A stretch of 64,000 bases of DNA from Spongilla lacustris (lineage: Eukaryota; Porifera; Demospongiae; Spongillida; Spongillidae). Within the stretch, counting starts at the first letter, position 1. Every line of letters starts with the position of its first letter. Below the pieces are notes generated by a model. That model saw only the letters and a program-made list of their open reading frames with translations, did no database searches and had not been told where the DNA came from. A program made the position numbers and the translations under genes. The stretch is from assembly GCA_949361645.1 (NCBI GenBank), contig OX442419.1:8235377-8299376 (forward strand), written 5' to 3'. Shown piece after piece: positions 34,769 through 47,775 of the stretch.

Positions 34769-37700
34769 TCAGACATTCAGCACTACAGCATCAATAGCAC
34801 TCAATACAGCACTGCTTTTCAAAATGCCAACATGCTTAGCACCTGGAAAGGTACGGCTTGTAAATGGAGACGTTTGAGACTTCCAACTTAGGCACACTTG
34901 TGAGCTCAGCAGGTTAACTGTCCCATCGCCATCTCCATTCACTATTTGAGGGGCTGTGTTAGGGAATCCATTGTCATAGATAAACTTCTGGGGTGTTTGA
35001 ACTCCTGTTCCATAAAAGCAGTAAACAGGTACGTTGGGTGCAGGGAAACCTGCATTGATTGCAGTAATGCCAGTATAAATGCTGAACCCTTGAGGGTAGC
35101 CAATGTCGGTATACAGAGCTGCATAATCATTAGCGGTGTAGCTACGCTTCGGCGTAGTGACGAGTACAGTATTCTCCCACACAGATGGCTTAGGAAGCAA
35201 CAATGCAGTACTTGGAAATGTGCGAGCAGTATTCCTGAATAGAATGTCCAAATTTGATGGAAAATGGCAAATGTCATTGATTTGCAGCAACTCGTTGGGA
35301 GCATATCCAGATATGAGTAATTTCAATACTATACCACCACCAGACCACGCCCCTGCTATAGGGATGAAAGCGTTGATGTATGTGTTCTTCCACTGCTGAG
35401 TGACAACATTGTTTAGGAAGTAGAGCGAGACAGGACCTCCCATGCTGTGGGCTACTATGGTAACCTTCTTATTTCCACCAGCTGCATACATAGTTTGAAT
35501 CAATGATTTGACGTTGGCATAATAGCCACTCGCTTGTAGCTCAGCTAGTGCATGTAAGAATAAACAATCAATATATGCATGACAGTACTAAGGTGACATC
35601 ATATGACCATAATCACTATATTTCATACCTGGTGACAGTCTCCAGTCATACGGAGCGGCTCGTATGGTGCTGCCTCTTTTGTATCCGAGCCCAGCGTAAT
35701 GTCGTACCATAGTACTGAAGTATGCTCCCAATGGCAGCTGCAGGGAGCAGTCTGCTTCGATGGGGTTGGCCGCCAGATATTCAACTTTGCAAGTGTCACC
35801 AAAACCAGATACTTTTATTCCAAGACCAGGTTGATTTTGGAAACTTCTTGTTCCCGAGTTATACACCAACCTTTATACAATTTGAAAGTAGATGTTTACA
35901 TGTACATTTCCAAAAACGTATAGTACCAAAACATGTGTAAATGATGTGTGAAACACCTGTACCACACGAAACCCTGGGCTGCCTCAATATGGTACATGTA
36001 TGTGTACTGTGTACATGTACATGTACATGTACTAAAAACTAGTATACTAGTAGTCGAAAAATTAATGAAACAAGATATAAAAACATTACGAAAGTTAGTG
36101 GTATATAGGATTTGCAGGCAATGGTGGTGTAAAAAGAAGGCTAGGGAACAAGAATTATTCCTATATTTAGTAACCTAAATGTAATACCATTGTACAAAGT
36201 GCTAAACCCTAGTTCCCTTCCATTTTACACCATCATTGCCTTCAAATCCTATATACCATGCACTAACTTTCTTAGCGAGAATGTTTTCATATCTTGTATA
36301 TTTAGATTTCTAGTAATCGCCCCTACAATTTCTATTCATGCATATATAGTTGCAGTACTGGGCTTAATGCGTAGCTAGCTAATTATTTAAATGCTTATAA
36401 AGATGGATTTGTTCGCTGTAATAAATTTTATGATGAAAGAATGTCGGGCTCCAGCTATATTACCGATTCGATGAATGTAAAAGCCGCATGGAAATTTCAT
36501 ATGATTCTGCATCAGATAATACGCAAAATTTCATGAGTGTGGTATAGCCTCTGGTACTTCCATGTATTGGTGACCCCCCTTCCCACCACAAAGTATTTCC
36601 TTAATTATATTTAAATGAATAAATGAAATGTACATGTACAGCTGCGCGCGAGGAAAATGAAGTTATGAACAGGCTGCACCAACACAAGGAGTATACCACT
36701 AGTCCATGTTCCAGAACAGATACATACAGGGTGTTCCGGTTCTGGACCGTCTGATAAAGGAGGAATCCTGCATACGTGATGACACGGATAACACAGATGG
36801 ACTGCATTGCCAATGGTGCTGTAGTATACTAGAATAACCCAGAAAAAACGATGGAGTTTCTTACTAGAACGGCTGGGTAAATATTTCTGAGGCATAAAGT
36901 GATTGTACTTTGCCGCTGTATCAGTATGCATGTGTATGGTACTAATGCACATCTATATCCGTGCTTCTCCGTCTAATCGGATCATGCCCGTGCACCTTTG
37001 TATCGCGATACGACAAAAAAATATCGCGATGTATCGCAAATATTGTATACGGGAGACCGGGGCTAAAAGTCACAAATTTGATATTCAACAGTGCCCTTAT
37101 TATTACAAGTAAATCAAAAATTTCTCTATCGAGAAAGTGAATGGTGGTGCAAAAAGCAAGGAAACAAGGTACAGTATGTTAAAGTGAAGTTTGGTACTAC
37201 TGAGGATATACTATAACTCACAGTCCTGAATTTGCAAATGACGAAGACTATTTGCAAATGTATGACTGTTATAGTTGTAGGATCCTACAAACCTCACTTT
37301 AACATACTGTACCTTGTTTCCTTGCTTTTTGCACCATGCACCAATCCTACAAACCATCGACCACTTTCTCGATAGAGAAATTTTTGATTTACTTGTTCCC
37401 CTAATTTTTTTTTATCTCTGCCAGGAGTGTTCAGTCATGGCAATGCTTAGATTCCTCTTACTTGTATCGGTTAATCCGAGGATATAGGCCTCTTTTTTAA
37501 AATTATTGATAGGCCTACCTTTGTTCTTCGGATATCTTAAACTCAGTGTTCTCTTTGTTAACGAGCCGTTTTCTTTGGCTTGGTCACCTTTGCTGAATTA
37601 GAACCGCCTGCTGTAAAACGTGTTGCAGCTGCTTACAATTTTGCGTAGCCTGGCAACAGTAAATTAAGACGCGTGTGTGGCGTCATACATGTATTGCATA

Positions 37701-40700
37701 CTGCAAGGCAACCGAGAATTTTCATCGATAATGAATTGCATCTGCTTGGGTCATTTCATGGCATATCATCACCAGCTAACAACTGTAGGTCATATTTGTA
37801 TGAAAGGGCACGTTTGGAAATAAAATGCTACTTTTTGAAGCTAATCTCGTCTTCATACGACGTTCCTGTCGCGAGTTATACGTGATGAACGGAAGGCGGA
37901 GGAGATGAACAAAAATTAAATGGCGGAATTTTGTAGCAACTTGTCACTCCACGTAAACGGCACTAGCTGTTTAGCGAAGCTCTATCTGTCATGTTTGTGA
38001 TGGATTATATGCGAGCTGGCGAGTAAAGGCAACACTTCGTTACCGTTTTAAAACGCTCGAACGATCGAAAACCACGCACACAAAGCCAATCCTACATAGG
38101 ACCCACTACCGTGGGTCCTGATAACATAGTTATTAATAAAATTAATGACATTAAATAATCTCCAATCATCTAGCTACATTTTGGCTATTCTAGTTTTTCT
38201 ATTAATCAATTGGTTTATTAACTATAACCATTCTAATTGAAGCAGTGCATTTGTGACTACCTGCCCCACCACAGGGTAAGAAGTCATACACGCTTTACTG
38301 TAAAATGTGACTCAGCTGAGGCTATAATAAACACAAATTCAAATGCAACGTCCGATAATCTCCTGGACCAAATTTGTTACGCTGCAGTACTACTGTTAAG
38401 TTGTCAACAAACTGGTTTATACAGTGGTGGGGTTGAAACAGGAAACCCGAGCAAGGTTTGTAGCTTCTGGAACTACGTAGGGTGACGCTTTAGAAACCCA
38501 GAAATTCAAAACCAAGCAGCGCCATCTTGTTTGTTTTTAACCCACGTGTAGCGATAGTTAGGCTCTTTGCTATAGCCAACTGATAGGCCTAGGCAAGCTT
38601 TCGCACTTCCTTAGGCGAAACTGCGAAAGGCCTTGTCAATGTGATATATTCTAGAAGCTGTTTATATATATTCGAGTCAATTCGACTAACTCCTCATCCA
38701 AAGCGTTCGAAAAAACCTACCGACTGCTTTTATACTATACCCAACAGTAAATAAAAAAACTCGCCGTTTTCTTCCAGGGGCGGAAGCGGCGTGTGCCCCC
38801 CCCCCCCCCCCCCACCCCTCCACTGGTTGAATTGGCCAAAAGCGGACAGCGTATTCGCGGCTGTCAAATGTTGCCCCCTTGCCCCCCCTTCCCTACCCTC
38901 TGCCTATTGCACCTCCCCCCCCCCCCCCCCCCTCCCCATGTAACTTAAACTGAATCCTGGGTCCTCCCCTGTCTTCTAAAGCGTTAGTCGTTTACGATAT
39001 CGGGACAAAGTTTAATACCACACATCTTAGCAGCACTTCTGGTGGATGCTTGATTCTTTTGACAAGGTCAACAGCCTTAACTTTGCAATGTCGTCTTTCG
39101 AGTATATAGCTTCGCAATGGAGATATTTTCAAACACCTTCGAACAAATGGACATTCGGCCGCCTGTGGTTTGTGTGCCTACATGTACTTACCCCGAGCCA
39201 TCTTGTGTCAACTATCCCCACTAAGGCCCAGAACACATAACCTTTATAATGGCTAATTAGAATAACAAATACAATTATTAATGGGCAGCCACGGCCACGC
39301 AGGCTTCTTCTATTAATCGTTGGTAGTTATCAGGACCCACGGTAGTGGGTCCTATGTAGGATTGGCTTCGTGGGCGTGGTTTTCGATCGAGCTTTTTAAA
39401 ACGGTAACGAAGCGTTGCCTTTACTCACCACCAGCTCGCATATAATCCATCACAAACATGACAGATATGCACATATAACGTGAGCTTCACTAAACAGTGC
39501 CGTTTACGTGGAGTGACAACAGTGGCGTCGGAAGGAGATAATAGTAGGGGGGGCGCTAAGGGTGATGCCTGGGGGAGGGTCCGGGAGGGGGGCACCCCTC
39601 CCGCCCAGCTAGGGGGTATGGGGGAGCGCTGCGAGCTCCCCCATCGGGGTCTGGGGCGGAGCCCCAGAAGCCAACGCTTTTTGCGTTTAAAAAACTCCAA
39701 AAACTACACAAAAACGCGGCAGCCACGAAAGAGGTCTAGGCCTTTATTTTACATGTATACTAAGCCGAGTAAGCTCCCCACAAAAAAAAATGGCTCATGT
39801 TTAAACGAGCGTATCGTCGTAATCATTAACGCTAGCGCGTTATCTGTTTCAACATTTCTGGGAAGAAATTTTGCTCTAACAAGATTTTGAAGAACGGCGC
39901 GCAGGATTACGACAATACGCTCGTTCAAACCATAGATAGTTTAAACTATCTATGCTCAACACGAGCCATTTTTTTGGTGGTGGCGGAGGGAGGTTAGTAT
40001 ATTCTTTGCTGACACTTCATCACTGCGATTACGGAATACACGATCCAACCAGCAATTAATATGGCAGTTAATCCTACGAGAGCGCGAATTGGCAGCTGTT
40101 AATTCACTGCAATGTTGTACATGTTAATTGATTGTGCTATGCGGATGTTCGATCGTAATTGGCACCACTTAGGATTGTGAATAACATTAACCCAAGCCAA
40201 TAATGGGGGGGCGGAACGATACGTTCGCCCCCCCTTTATCGTTGCAGGGGGGGGCGATAGCCCCCTCTGCCCCCCCGGTTCCGACGCCTATGGACAAGTC
40301 GGTACCATAATTCCGCCATTTAATTTTTGTTCATCTCCGTCGTCTTCCGTTCATCACGTATAACTCGCGACAGAAACGTCGTAAGAAGACGAGATTAGCT
40401 TCAAAAAGTTGCATTAGATTTCCAAACGGGCCCTTTCATACAAATAAGACCTACAGTTGTAAGCTGGTGATGAAATGCCGTGAAATGACGCGAGCAGATG
40501 CAATTCATTATCGGTGAAAATTCTTGGTTGCCTAGCAGTATGCAATATGACGTCACATAAGTGTCTTAATTTACTGTTGCCAGGCTACCACAATTAACGT
40601 ACACCTCAGGGGAGTTAAGGCATGGGTAAAATTTATTGCAGGAGTTAATTATATTCATATTATACGTGAGCGCACGTGACATTTTCATGCGGCCAAATTG

Positions 40701-43277
40701 TATTAAATGTCTGTGCAACGTACATTCAGGACTCCTATCATTAATCCGTCATTCCAGTATCCGTTCCGGTGAGTTTTTATCTTGCTTGGTGTGATATGTA
40801 AAGCGATACAATGCAATGGGTGCCGATGACTAGGATGCGCTAGCTGTTTCTAGTTTTGTTTCAAAACAGCAAACGGTACTCGTAGCTTTACGCGCTGGTA
40901 AAAGCATATATCATTAGGGTTTAAGCTTAGCACACTCCCCTTTTCTCATTACGAAGCTTCTGCGTATCACCACGAAACATGTTCTATTTAAAGCACTTAA
41001 ATTATACTGACGCTGTTTTATACTATGCAATGTGTGTACTTTGCCCACAAAAGTGTATGGAAGCGATACACTGTAATTGGAATGCATCTAACTAATTAGA
41101 TAGCCGTTATCTGATGTTTCCAGTTCATCAGTCTTTTTCACCATTGATTCTCGCCTTGTTTGTTGGGGTTAGCCTTTCAGGCATTCGTCAAATAAAAACC
41201 TTCAGTGTATTGTCGTGCTGCCTTCCCACTGATATTCTTGCCACATCGTTTTTTAGTCCTTTTGTTATGTTGATTTTGTGTCTAGCTGTTCCTACATGTA
41301 TTCCCTAGAAACTACTAACTTATTCTACAGTTTTGGTTTTAAAATGTTTTTCCATTGCAATACTGCTGTGTAGGACCATGTGACACTCGAGTGAAGAGGG
41401 CTGGACATGTGACACTTGGAGCTGAAGAGGGCTGGACATGTGACACTGGGAGCTGAAGAGGGCTGGACATGTGACACTGGAGTGAAGAGGGCTGGACATG
41501 TGACACTGGAGTGAAGAGGGCTGGACATGTGACACTGGAGTGAAGAGGGCTGGACATGTGACACTGGAGCTGAAGAGGACACTGGAGTGAAGAGGGCTGG
41601 ACATGTGACACTGGAGTGAAGAGGGCTGGACATGTGACACTGGAGCTGAAGAGAGCTGGACATGTGACACTGGAGTGAAGAGGGCTGGACATGTGACACT
41701 GGAGCTGAAGAGGGCTGGACATGTGACACTCGAGTGCAAGAGGGCTGGACATGTGACACTCGAGTGCAAGAGGGCTGGACATGTGACACTCGAGTGCAAG
41801 AGGGCTGGACATGTGACACTGGAGTGAAGAGGGTTGGACATGTGACACTGGAGCTGAAGAGGACACTGGAGCTGAAGAGAGCTGGACATGTGACACTGGA
41901 GTAACACTGGAGCTGAAGAGGGCTGGACATGTGACACTGGAGTGAAGAGGGCTGGACTTGTGACACTGGAGTGAAGAGGGCTGGACATGTGACACTGGAG
42001 TGAAGAGAGCTGGACATGTGACACTGGAGTGAAGAGGGCTGGACTTGTGACATTGGAGTGACACTGGAGTGAAGAGGGCTGGACATGTGACACTGGAGTG
42101 AAGAGGGCTGGACATGTGACACTGGAGTGAAGAGAGCTGGACATGTGACACTGGATTGAAGAGGGCTGGACATGTGACACTGGATTGAAGAGGGCTGGAC
42201 ATGTGACACTGGATTGAAGAGGGCTGGACATGTGACACTGGATTGAAGAGGGCTGGACATGTGACACTGGAGTGACACTGGAGCTGAAGAGGGCTGGACA
42301 TGTGACACTGGAGTGAAGAGGGCTGGACATGTGACACTGGAGTGAAGAGGGCTGGACATGTGACACTGGAGCTGAAGAGGACACTGGAGTGAAGAGGGCT
42401 GGACATGTGACACTGGAGTGAAGAGGGCTGGACATGTGACACTGGAGCTGAAGAGGACACTGGAGTGAAGAGGGCTGGACATGTGACACTGGAGTGAAGA
42501 GGGCTGGACATGTGACACTGGAGTGAAGAGGGCTGGACATGTGACACTGGAGCTGAAGAGGGCTGGACATGTGACACTGGAGTGAAGAGGGCTGGACATG
42601 TGACACTGGAGCTGAAGAGGGCTGGACATGTGACACTTGAGTGCAAGAGGGCTGGACATGTGACACTGGAGCTGAAGAGGGCTGGACATGTGACACTCGA
42701 GTGCAAGAGGGCTGGACATGTGACACTGGAGTGAAGAGGGCTGGACATGTGACACTGGAGTGAAGAGAGCTGGACATGTGACACTGGAGCTGAAGAGGAC
42801 ACTGGCTCATGATTGTGGGTGCAAGGCTTGCACCATTTCCCGTGCTGATTCCAACAATCCACCTTGCAGAACTCTCCAGTTCATCTTTAAGGTTGTAACT
42901 ATTGATGCAGACAGCTCCTTGATTGCTATCCTCGCAAAACCAGTCAACAAAGATCGTACGCATGAACCTACAGTGTGTGAGATCACATTGTAATATTGTC
43001 TAAGGACTAGTAGGTATGTTTTTGATATGGGTGATGGGGTGAGTGGATGGTGTAATGGATAGGTGATGGGTACATGGTGTTGTGGTTGTATGGGTATGGG
43101 TGAGTGATATATGGGTGAGTGATATATGGGTGATGTGGTTTGGTAGTATGATGTGTGGGTGATTTGATGTCCCATCCCACCTTTTCCACCCATTCACCCC
43201 AGCTCAATGTTCACACACTGAAAAGCAGTGAAAGAAGTAGAGTATGTGTGAATCCTTGTATGTATTCATATGAAAGT

Positions 43278-43324
<47 letters not shown>

Positions 43325-45570
43325 ATGTGTGTGTGAAATCTACAGAACAGGAAGACCAGCTGACAGTGTGGGTTAGTTACTATAATCATAGATGTAGATG
43401 TCTGTCTGTGGTCACTGTTTATCTGAGGTCATGTATGTGTATGTTTTCCCTCTACAGATTCAAGACATTGAACCCCCGCTATTGTTCTTTCGTGACCACT
43501 TTGTTATTGTTATCTGATATCGCACGCGAGTAACTTCTGTGGTTATTCCTCTCACTGCGTACCGATTGTGAGGCGTGCTAACTGCTTTGCCTTGTTACCC
43601 TAATCTAAAGCAAAGCGGGATGTAGTTCTAAGTGATGAATGTACATAACATACTTACCTACAGTTGTGTGAAAATTATACCCGCGTGAATCGTTCGTTGC
43701 TATGATACGGGCGGCGCGCGAAAATGGCTGTGTAAATTTCTTATTCCTTCCATACGACAGTGAAGACAAAGGGGTAAAATTATTTTTAATACACCAAAAT
43801 GTGCTCCACCTAGTACTCAATTTAGGTTGTGCCCGGTGGAAACGAAATGCTTATCGAGTCGGCATAGAAAAATTTGTGTATACAGAAATGTTTAACAAGA
43901 CGAGAAGTATTATCAATTTTCTCCGTGAAGAAGTTGTTCTTTAGGAAATCCTACCGAGAAGTGAAAAGTACTCATCAGTTGACGTGTATGGATGAAAAAT
44001 GAACGCTGGAATACCCCGGCTTCACTGCCGTATAATTCGCTGAACAAAATATGATTATATTGCATCTATGTAGTACTCACGTGATGCAATGACGTAACCA
44101 TGGTGATTATAAAATTCCGCATCATTAATACTTTGATTTGATATCATACTTATGCATACATATTGCACAGTTCATGAACAATATGCAAAGTTAAAAATGA
44201 ATGGCTACCCATGCCTTAACTACCCTGAGACAGCTGCAGCACAGGCGGTTCTAATAATTCAGCAAAGGACCAAGCCAAAGAAAACGGCTCGTTTCGGTTA
44301 GCAAGGAGAACTATATAGGTAGGGCTATCAACAAATTAAAAAGAGCATCTTACCGTTAACCATACATACAATGCAACTTTCATCAACCTTACCACCATGT
44401 AACAGTGTTCTTTAAGGAGGGAGGGGTTCCCCTTCCCTTACCCTCCCCTTTTTATTCCATTTCATTGAGTGAGTAAAAAGAAAGTGAGGAGGGTGAGGGG
44501 CCCCTCCCTCTTACATAAAGATAAGTCCCACAAGCAATAAATAATTACGTAAACGCAAATTGGGGAGGAGGGGGGGGGGGGGGGGGGGGGGGGACTGCAT
44601 AAGTGCCCCTCTACCTGTATCTTTTGGTTCAAATTAAAGCTACAACTATCTACTATATACCTATTGGGGTTTAGTGAATCGACTAACGCGGTTAAGATAG
44701 AAGCCTGAAACAATGGACCCGGTACTTTGGGCCCGGTTCTAATTTGCCAGTATGTTTCAAGTAGTTATTCCTTCCAACCCCAACCCCAAAACGGATTCTA
44801 CGCAGTTCAGTGAGTGGATCGGACTAATACAATACCCAGAAACCCTTTGGCATACCCTCCGGCAAAGCCTATATATGTTTACCTTAAGGTCCTACACGGC
44901 CACCTCGACAGCTGCACATGTCACTCGATTCCGACAAATCGCGGTGGTGATACGCTGCCAAGCAACAATAGAAGCAATAATTGTTCCTTTAAACAACATC
45001 TAAAACTGAACTAGTCCATATAAAGATTGCTATTTTCCACACGCTTATCTACAGCTACGTGTGCATGTATTGTTCACTGATACGCAGCAGCTGCCATTAG
45101 TAATTTGAAACCAAGCAACGTACGCGCGCGCTCCGTAATAAAAAAGCCTTGCCTTAGCCATGATCACTCCTGGCAGAGAAAAAAAAAATTAGGGGAACAA
45201 GTAAATCAAAAACATCTCTATCGAGAAAGTGATTGGTGGGATGTAGGATTGCATGGTGGTGCAAAAAGCAAGGAAACAAGGTACAGTGTGTTAAAGTGAA
45301 GTTTGGTAGGACCCTACAACTATAACAGTCGTACATTTGCAAATAGGCTTCTTCATTTGCAAATTCAGGACTGTGAGTTGTAGGATACTACCAAACATCA
45401 CTTTAACACACTGTACCTTGTTTCCTTGCTTTTTGCATCACCAATCCTACATCCCACCAATCACTTTCTCGATAGAGAAGTTTTTAATTTACTTGTCAAT
45501 ATTACGTTGATATCTCTGTCAAAAGTATGTGTATTTTCATGCTAAATAAACGCAAAAGTTATAAAGCGGC

Positions 45571-45602
<32 letters not shown>

Positions 45603-46913
45603 GTTCGTTGGGTTCCGACGCCTCAGAACCGTGTCGTGCTTTCACCAGAAAATAAGCCCCAGCATGCACTAACGCTCTTTGAGTAGAAGTAAGATTTAAA
45701 ACCATCCGCCAGGGGTGTTTCGAGAAAAATCGGTTGCCACCTGAGCACTGAATGAAATCAATAAAAGGTGTGCCTTTAGTAGTCACATGCGCGGCAATTA
45801 TAGGGCAAAGAAGAATTTACTTTGACTGTGCGTATTATTCTTTTAGGTTGTAGAACAGCTCAAAATTATAATGGTTGTGTATATTGAATTTGTAGTGGCA
45901 ACGTAGTGTAAACAACAAAATGATTAGCTCCTGTAGGACCCTAAACACTGAAATACCGTAATGTTCGAATGTGTTCTAATTAGCAAATATTGTCCAGCTT
46001 GAAACAGCTGCATGAGCCGTACCACTGAGTAATGATTGAAATTAATTATTGTATTTTGTCCGCGGCCTGTCGGGTCGAATTTCGGGTTTCAGGCCTGAAC
46101 CTGGCCTGACCTTAATTCAGGTCACAGGCCAGAGCCTGGGCTGACATTCGGCAACCAGAAGTGTCAGAGCTATAGTGACACAATTGGATTAAGGATTAAT
46201 TAAATCAGGATGTTTATACACGGAAGCAAATGAAATTCAGCCATAGCCTAAAAATATGCGGGAAATGCGCCATTCCGATGCCCACAAGACCCAAGGGCTA
46301 GGGCGTGGCTAGAGACACTAGCGCCATTCCGATGCCCACAAGACCCCAGGGCTAGGGCGTGGCTAGAGACACTATAAACTGTGTACATGCTTGTCACTTC
46401 TGCAAGCGATTATTTTGGCACAGCTACACGGAGGTGCTTCAAACACTTGATAACAAATGAACTAACCATTACAGATACTTGTAAATGCATATATATGCAT
46501 GTACGAAGTTTTAATAAAGTGTGTTTTGATCTAGTTTTGCATGGTTAAACATGTAGTTGACATCTAATTATAACCCATGCAGCAAGACCTTCTATACTAA
46601 TTAAACCGTATGCATAAGCTATATATATGTAATATACTTACGCTAAGTCTTGCACAGCAGATGCTGTATTGGTGCACAGGTCGACGCCCACCCACGCGCC
46701 TTCCCAAAAGCATAGATTGAACAGTTTTTTACACGGCTGCTGTTTCTTGAATAGCTGCGACCCCTCTATTCCTGGGACTGACGGTTACAATGGGAAGATA
46801 AGTACAAACGTACCAGATAAAAGCTCTGAACATTTACCGATCAAAATCGGCGAACGCGCCTCGGCAAGTATGACACTGATGAACGCGATCACCACCGCGG
46901 CTGCCGCGATCAT
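34769..46913 (-). CDS. PLA2G15-like: lysosomal phospholipase A2 (group XV / LCAT family), copy 3
   Basis: Exons 46913-46838, 46777-46642, 35870-35629 and 35544-34769 total 1230 bases and give 409 residues, all GT-AG and in phase. A 9-base deletion removes the start codon used in copies 1 and 2, so the first ATG is the one matching Met9; the hydrophobic signal segment IAAAAVVIAF is kept. The catalytic motifs AHSMGG, GDGDGTVN and the His motif (here GAKHVGIL) are present. Intron 2 is 10.8 kb and contains two MITEs, a large inverted duplication, an inserted element and a minisatellite. Such a long intron may reduce expression, and linkage of the 5' and 3' exons is inferred from homology to copy 1. 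Confidence 0.75.
37105..37396. mobile_element. foldback MITE, copy 1
   Basis: Inverted arms from acaagtaaatcaaaaattt to its reverse complement, with TCTCTATCGAGAAAGTG and gcaaggaaacaaggtacagt in each arm. A second copy lies at 45197-45496. Confidence 0.85.
37565..38125. repeat. left arm of large inverted duplication
   Basis: Reverse complement of 39320-39519 plus 40293-40600, with shared landmarks such as aggacccactaccgtgggtc and aaattaaatggcggaatt. The arm is continuous here and is interrupted in the right copy. Confidence 0.85.
39320..40605. repeat. right arm of large inverted duplication, interrupted
   Basis: Matches the left arm 37565-38125 in reverse, split by the 773-base element at 39520-40292. 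Spacer 38126-39319 holds poly-C runs (about 38798-38815 and 38915-38933) and no recognised gene. Confidence 0.8.
39520..40292. mobile_element. G/C-tract element with 5-base target duplication
   Basis: Ends CAGTGGCGTCGGAA and, reversed, CATAGGCGTCGGAA. GACAA flanks it at 39515-39519 and 40293-40297. The left arm of the inverted duplication shows the empty site (gtgacaagt once). An internal hairpin (aaacgagcgtat near 39800 and its complement near 39915) and G-rich ends are present; no transposase. Confidence 0.8.
40606..41374. other. intronic, no feature recognised
   Basis: Lies within intron 2 of copy 3. Bases about 40606-40625 recur inverted near 44205. Nothing else is seen. Confidence 0.4.
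41375..42815. repeat. minisatellite, 29/30-base unit, nearly 50 copies
   Basis: Unit gaagagggctggacatgtga plus cactggagt or cactggagct. Length variants of 29 and 30 bases and partial units of about 14 bases are mixed, so no reading frame is kept. All three minus-strand frames stay open for about 475-545 codons, which reflects composition. Confidence 0.97.
42816..45196. other. intronic, mixed repeats
   Basis: Contains a short coding-like stretch on either strand at about 42820-42993, a (GT)n run at 43279-43323, a segment at about 44205-44330 that is the reverse complement of parts of 37565-37640 and 40606-40625, and a poly-G run at about 44570-44594. No gene is recognised. Confidence 0.45.
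45197..45496. mobile_element. foldback MITE, copy 2
   Basis: Same family as 37105-37396. Its left flank (actcctggcagag, A-run, taggggaa) is the reverse complement of the right flank of copy 1, so the MITE was duplicated together with flanking DNA in inverted orientation. Confidence 0.85.
45497..46641. other. intronic, shared with copy 1 intron 2 on its right part
   Basis: A poly-C run lies at about 45575-45602. From about 46070 the sequence aligns with 7190-7745 of copy 1. A 54-base segment around gcgccattccgatgcccaca is tandemly doubled at about 46269-46373. Confidence 0.6.
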
Positions 46914-46986
46914 ATTACTGGCCACAAGACGGAAGTTATTTTGTTAGTCTTGGTTAGTCTAATGATCGCATGCAGGATGAGATTTT

Positions 46987-46994
46987 CTTTTATA
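46987..46994 (-). promoter_or_regulatory. TATA box of phospholipase copy 3
   Basis: TATAAAAG on the minus strand, 74 bases before the retained ATG at 46913. The conserved upstream block with CACGTG lies at about 47150-47230 (CACGTG at 47207-47212). Confidence 0.65.
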
Positions 46995-47775
46995 CAGTGT
47001 TATCAGTGAATTGGTCTCGTCGATCCAATTATTGGTGGATTTGAAAAAAAAGATTGCGTGCATGCGTGGAGGCATTATTTAGCATGTGCCCATCATTTCG
47101 TATACATCTACATCATTAGGTTCCACATGCAGGGCTATCATCGGAGGCCCTTTTTACTACCCGCACCTCTTCCCCTTGCAAAGCGATGGGCACACTGTTT
47201 CGCTCTCACGTGCCACGCCCCTAATACCTCCTTTCCGACCTTCTTCTTGAGGCCTGCTGGCCAGTACATGTGCCAGTTCACAGCGTCTATGATGCTCAAA
47301 TATGTGACTCATCTGTCATCACCTACACCACTGTACATTCTTAATAAGAGTGCTGTACACGTTAATGATGTATTCTATATAGGATGAATGAAATTTATAT
47401 CTTAATCATTATAGTATGCATGTATTGTAATATTCAGTACTACGCATTCTATTTGATGTGCGTATTATCATTTTCACCAATATAATGTATTCCAACCCCC
47501 CCCCCCCCCCCCCACCCCCCCCCGTCGTTCTGTCACGTCTTTATACGTTATATCCTGTCACTCCGGGAAATCCACGGTTAAGGGGGGATCGCTTTGTACC
47601 GTGTCGTATACCGTCAGTACGTACGGTTGGGTACCACTTCTACAGTACTTTCTATCCATGCAGCTTTTACGTACACCATATTCCATTCACTTCTCAGAGG
47701 TAGTTTTCAAAAAGCCATATACAAATACAAATGCATGTACAAAAGGAAGAGCAAGCGTTTTGTTGGGTCTCATTC

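Noticed and set aside
41320..42963. Minus-strand frames of 476-547 codons
   Set aside because: All three frames of the same strand are open through the 29/30-base minisatellite, and unit lengths do not preserve a frame.
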